From contig DFQW01000154.1 in the NCBI GenBank assembly GCA_002377985.1, positions 1 through 7,707 of the forward strand: a stretch of DNA of 7,707 nt. Direction: 5' to 3'. The notes beneath the pieces are model-generated. The model had not been told where the DNA came from. It was given only the letters and a program-made list of their open reading frames with translations, and made no database searches. A program made the position numbers and the translations under genes. This document shows positions 6,420 through 7,707 of this stretch, in pieces (the stretch's first letter is position 1; every line of letters begins with the position of its first letter). This DNA is from Halieaceae bacterium UBA3479 (GTDB taxonomy: Bacteria > Pseudomonadota > Gammaproteobacteria > Pseudomonadales > Halieaceae).

Positions 6420-6698
6420 GTGGCAACCGACTATCTGCAATCGATTCAGCAAATGGATCGAGCGGTCTACGACCGGTTACTTGAGTCGCTGGCAACTGGC
6501 CGATGGCCAGATGGCCGACCGGTGTCAGAGTCGCAGCGTCAGCATGCCATGCAGGCCGTCATTACCTGGGGAGCACTGCACTTGCCACCCGAAGAGCGGA
6601 TCGGTTTTATTGATAAAGGGTCCAAGGCGGGTGAGGACTGTGATTTGCCTGCCCCGCTTAAGTGGCAAGGGCTAGAGGGAGGATCCGATCATGAGTGA
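6420..6698 (+). CDS. DUF1315 family protein (YeaC-like)
   Basis: A 92-residue soluble protein that I recognise as DUF1315, the family of E. coli YeaC; its function is not known. The N-terminal half (YLQSIQQMDRAVYDRLLESL, then GRWPDG at 28-33 and SESQRQHAMQAVITWGALH) matches the conserved 'M-x-VY-x-RL ... G-x-WPDG-x-L-x-x-Q' pattern. The rest, IGFIDKGSKAGE and so on, is a basic-to-acidic tail with no catalytic motif. I chose the GTG at 6420 because AGAGGA at 6407-6412 lies seven bases upstream. A TTG at 6399 would add seven residues inside the rhomboid gene. It starts one base after the rhomboid stop and overlaps the next gene by eight bases, so it is part of the operon. Confidence 0.85.
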   Translation: MATDYLQSIQQMDRAVYDRLLESLATGRWPDGRPVSESQRQHAMQAVITWGALHLPPEERIGFIDKGSKAGEDCDLPAPLKWQGLEGGSDHE

Positions 6699-7521
6699 TT
6701 GGCGCGGAGACTTGCGAAAGATGCGGGTGGAGCTGACAGATACAGTCAGATATACCCTATTTCCGGAGCAAACCCCCCTGTGTCTGAACGACTATTTGGG
6801 CCAGCGCCTGACGTTGTCCTTTACGGGGGTGATTCGCTGCGTTGAGTGTGAGAGAGCCACCAACAAAAGTTTCAATCAGGGCTACTGCTATCCTTGTTTT
6901 CGCAAATTGGCGGCCTGCGATACCTGCATCATGAGCCCGGAAAAATGTCATCTGGCCGAAGGGACCTGCCGCGAACCCGATTGGGCTGAGACCCATTGTC
7001 AGGTGCCGCATATCGTTTATTTATCGAACACTTCCAGCGTCAAGGTAGGCATTACCCGCGCGACCCAGATTCCTACGCGCTGGATTGACCAAGGTGCCAC
7101 TCAGGCAAAGCCGGTTGCGCGGGTGCAGACGCGCTACTATTCGGGGTTGCTTGAGGTGCTTTTTGCGCGAGAGGTGGGGGACCGAACGGCCTGGCAGACG
7201 ATGCTGAAGGGCAACGGTGAGCCGCAGGACCTTGAGAGCATTCGACAGAGAGTTGTCTCACAATGCCAATCCGGTATTGCCGATCTTGCGTTGCAGTTTG
7301 GTGCGGGCGCCTTCGAGCTGATGGAGGATGCGCCAGAGACGACGATAAATTACCCGGTGCTGAGTTGGCCGGAAAAAGTCAAAGCGCTCAATTTCGACAA
7401 GGCGCCGTTAGTAGAAGGCACGCTGATGGGAATCAAGGGCCAATATCTGATGCTGGATACAGGGGTCCTCAACATTAGAAAATTTGGCGGATACGAAGTG
7501 GAAATAAAGGTGGCAACGTGA
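6691..7521 (+). CDS. DUF2797 family cysteine-rich protein
   Basis: A 276-residue cytoplasmic protein of the DUF2797 family, with unknown function. The N-terminal third carries a metal-site-like cysteine array: Cys50/Cys53 (CVEC), Cys66/Cys69 (CYPC), Cys76/Cys79 (CDTC), Cys86, Cys93 and Cys103, with His87, His102 and His107 nearby. That is enough for two zinc (or possibly Fe-S) sites. Next comes HIVYLSNTSSVKVGITR then RWIDQGA (107-136). This resembles the GIY-YIG/T5orf172 pattern of two beta strands (VYL...KVGIT) and a helix starting with an arginine. The nuclease relation is my inference, and I see no proven catalytic set. The C-terminal part (LSWPEKVKALNFDK, GTLMGIKGQYLMLDTGVLNIRKFGGYEVEI) looks like a small beta-barrel domain. 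AGGGAGGA at 6676-6683 gives a strong start. Its stop overlaps the pepN start. Confidence 0.88.
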   Translation: MSDWRGDLRKMRVELTDTVRYTLFPEQTPLCLNDYLGQRLTLSFTGVIRCVECERATNKSFNQGYCYPCFRKLAACDTCIMSPEKCHLAEGTCREPDWAETHCQVPHIVYLSNTSSVKVGITRATQIPTRWIDQGATQAKPVARVQTRYYSGLLEVLFAREVGDRTAWQTMLKGNGEPQDLESIRQRVVSQCQSGIADLALQFGAGAFELMEDAPETTINYPVLSWPEKVKALNFDKAPLVEGTLMGIKGQYLMLDTGVLNIRKFGGYEVEIKVAT

Positions 7522-7707
7522 TGGGCTTGCGAGAAGGGACACCGGCAACGATTCTGCGGGCAGATTACCAGCCGCCCAATTTTTGTGTCAGTCGCGTTGC
7601 GCTCGAAGTCAGCATTTTTGAAGGGCGCACTGAGGTTATTGCGGCGCTCACGGTAGAGCGCAAGACCGCTGAGGATGCGCCACTCAGGTTGGATGGCGAG
7701 CAGCTTG
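7521..7707 (+). CDS. pepN: Aminopeptidase N, N-terminal part (runs off right edge)
   Basis: The first 62 residues of an M1-family zinc aminopeptidase, which removes N-terminal residues from peptides in the cytoplasm in the last steps of protein turnover. The start MGLREGTPATILRADYQPP, then FCVSRVALEVSIFEGRTEVIAALTVER and DAPLRLDGEQL, follows the N-terminal beta-domain of E. coli PepN (YRAPDY ... DLTFDL ... T.V...... DAPLRLNGEDL). The catalytic GAMEN and HExxH...E motifs would lie far beyond the window edge, so activity cannot be judged here. The ATG at 7521 overlaps the DUF2797 stop codon (TGATG). AAGGTGG at 7507-7513, seven bases upstream, is a good ribosome binding site. The position after DUF1315 and DUF2797 agrees with the gene order I recall from Pseudomonas, which strengthens the call. 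Confidence 0.92.
   Translation, partial: MGLREGTPATILRADYQPPNFCVSRVALEVSIFEGRTEVIAALTVERKTAEDAPLRLDGEQL

Noticed and set aside
1..7707. Search for CRISPR arrays, insertion sequences, tRNA or rRNA genes and defence or toxin-antitoxin genes
   Set aside because: No regularly spaced repeats, terminal inverted repeats with transposase, cloverleaf-type RNA genes or defence families were seen by eye.

Overview
The window looks like core chromosome of a gammaproteobacterium with moderately high GC. The strongest clue is the block nadK – rhomboid protease – DUF1315 (YeaC-like) – DUF2797 – pepN, a gene order I recall from Pseudomonas and related marine gammaproteobacteria. The proteins read most like that group, and an aerobic marine lineage such as the OM60/NOR5 (Halieaceae) clade would fit. 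That last step is inference; no rRNA or marker gene fixes the taxon. I see no insertion sequence, phage gene, CRISPR array, tRNA or rRNA.

Layout. Positions 1-392 (minus strand) hold the start of a secreted SnoaL/NTF2-like protein that runs off the left edge. A divergent gap of about 205 bases follows. Three plus-strand genes come next: a crotonase-family enoyl-CoA hydratase/isomerase (598-1377), a large cytoplasmic molybdopterin/[4Fe-4S] oxidoreductase (1467-3593) and lipoyl synthase lipA (3652-4644). A 267-base gap (4645-4911) follows. It holds a possible promoter with a small palindrome and a short leader ORF with good ribosome binding sites whose stop codon overlaps the nadK start. From 4912 to the right edge five genes are packed with overlaps or gaps of at most one base: nadK, a rhomboid intramembrane protease, a DUF1315 protein, a cysteine-rich DUF2797 protein and the N-terminus of aminopeptidase N (pepN, cut by the window end).

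How the genes may work together. The right-hand five genes are almost certainly one operon with translational coupling. It combines NADP synthesis, membrane proteolysis, peptide breakdown and two conserved proteins of unknown function. The left part combines CoA-thioester chemistry, an orphan molybdenum enzyme of unknown substrate and lipoate biosynthesis. These are same-strand neighbours with gaps of 58-89 bases, and nothing in the sequence shows that they share a pathway.

Most of the window is conserved housekeeping sequence. The points most worth a second look are the coupled leader ORF in front of nadK, the orphan molybdoenzyme with no Cys or Sec at the expected metal-ligand site, the cysteine-rich DUF2797 protein with a GIY-YIG-like strand pattern, and the crotonase with an isomerase-like Glu/Asp pair. 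I did not find a clear new multi-gene system.
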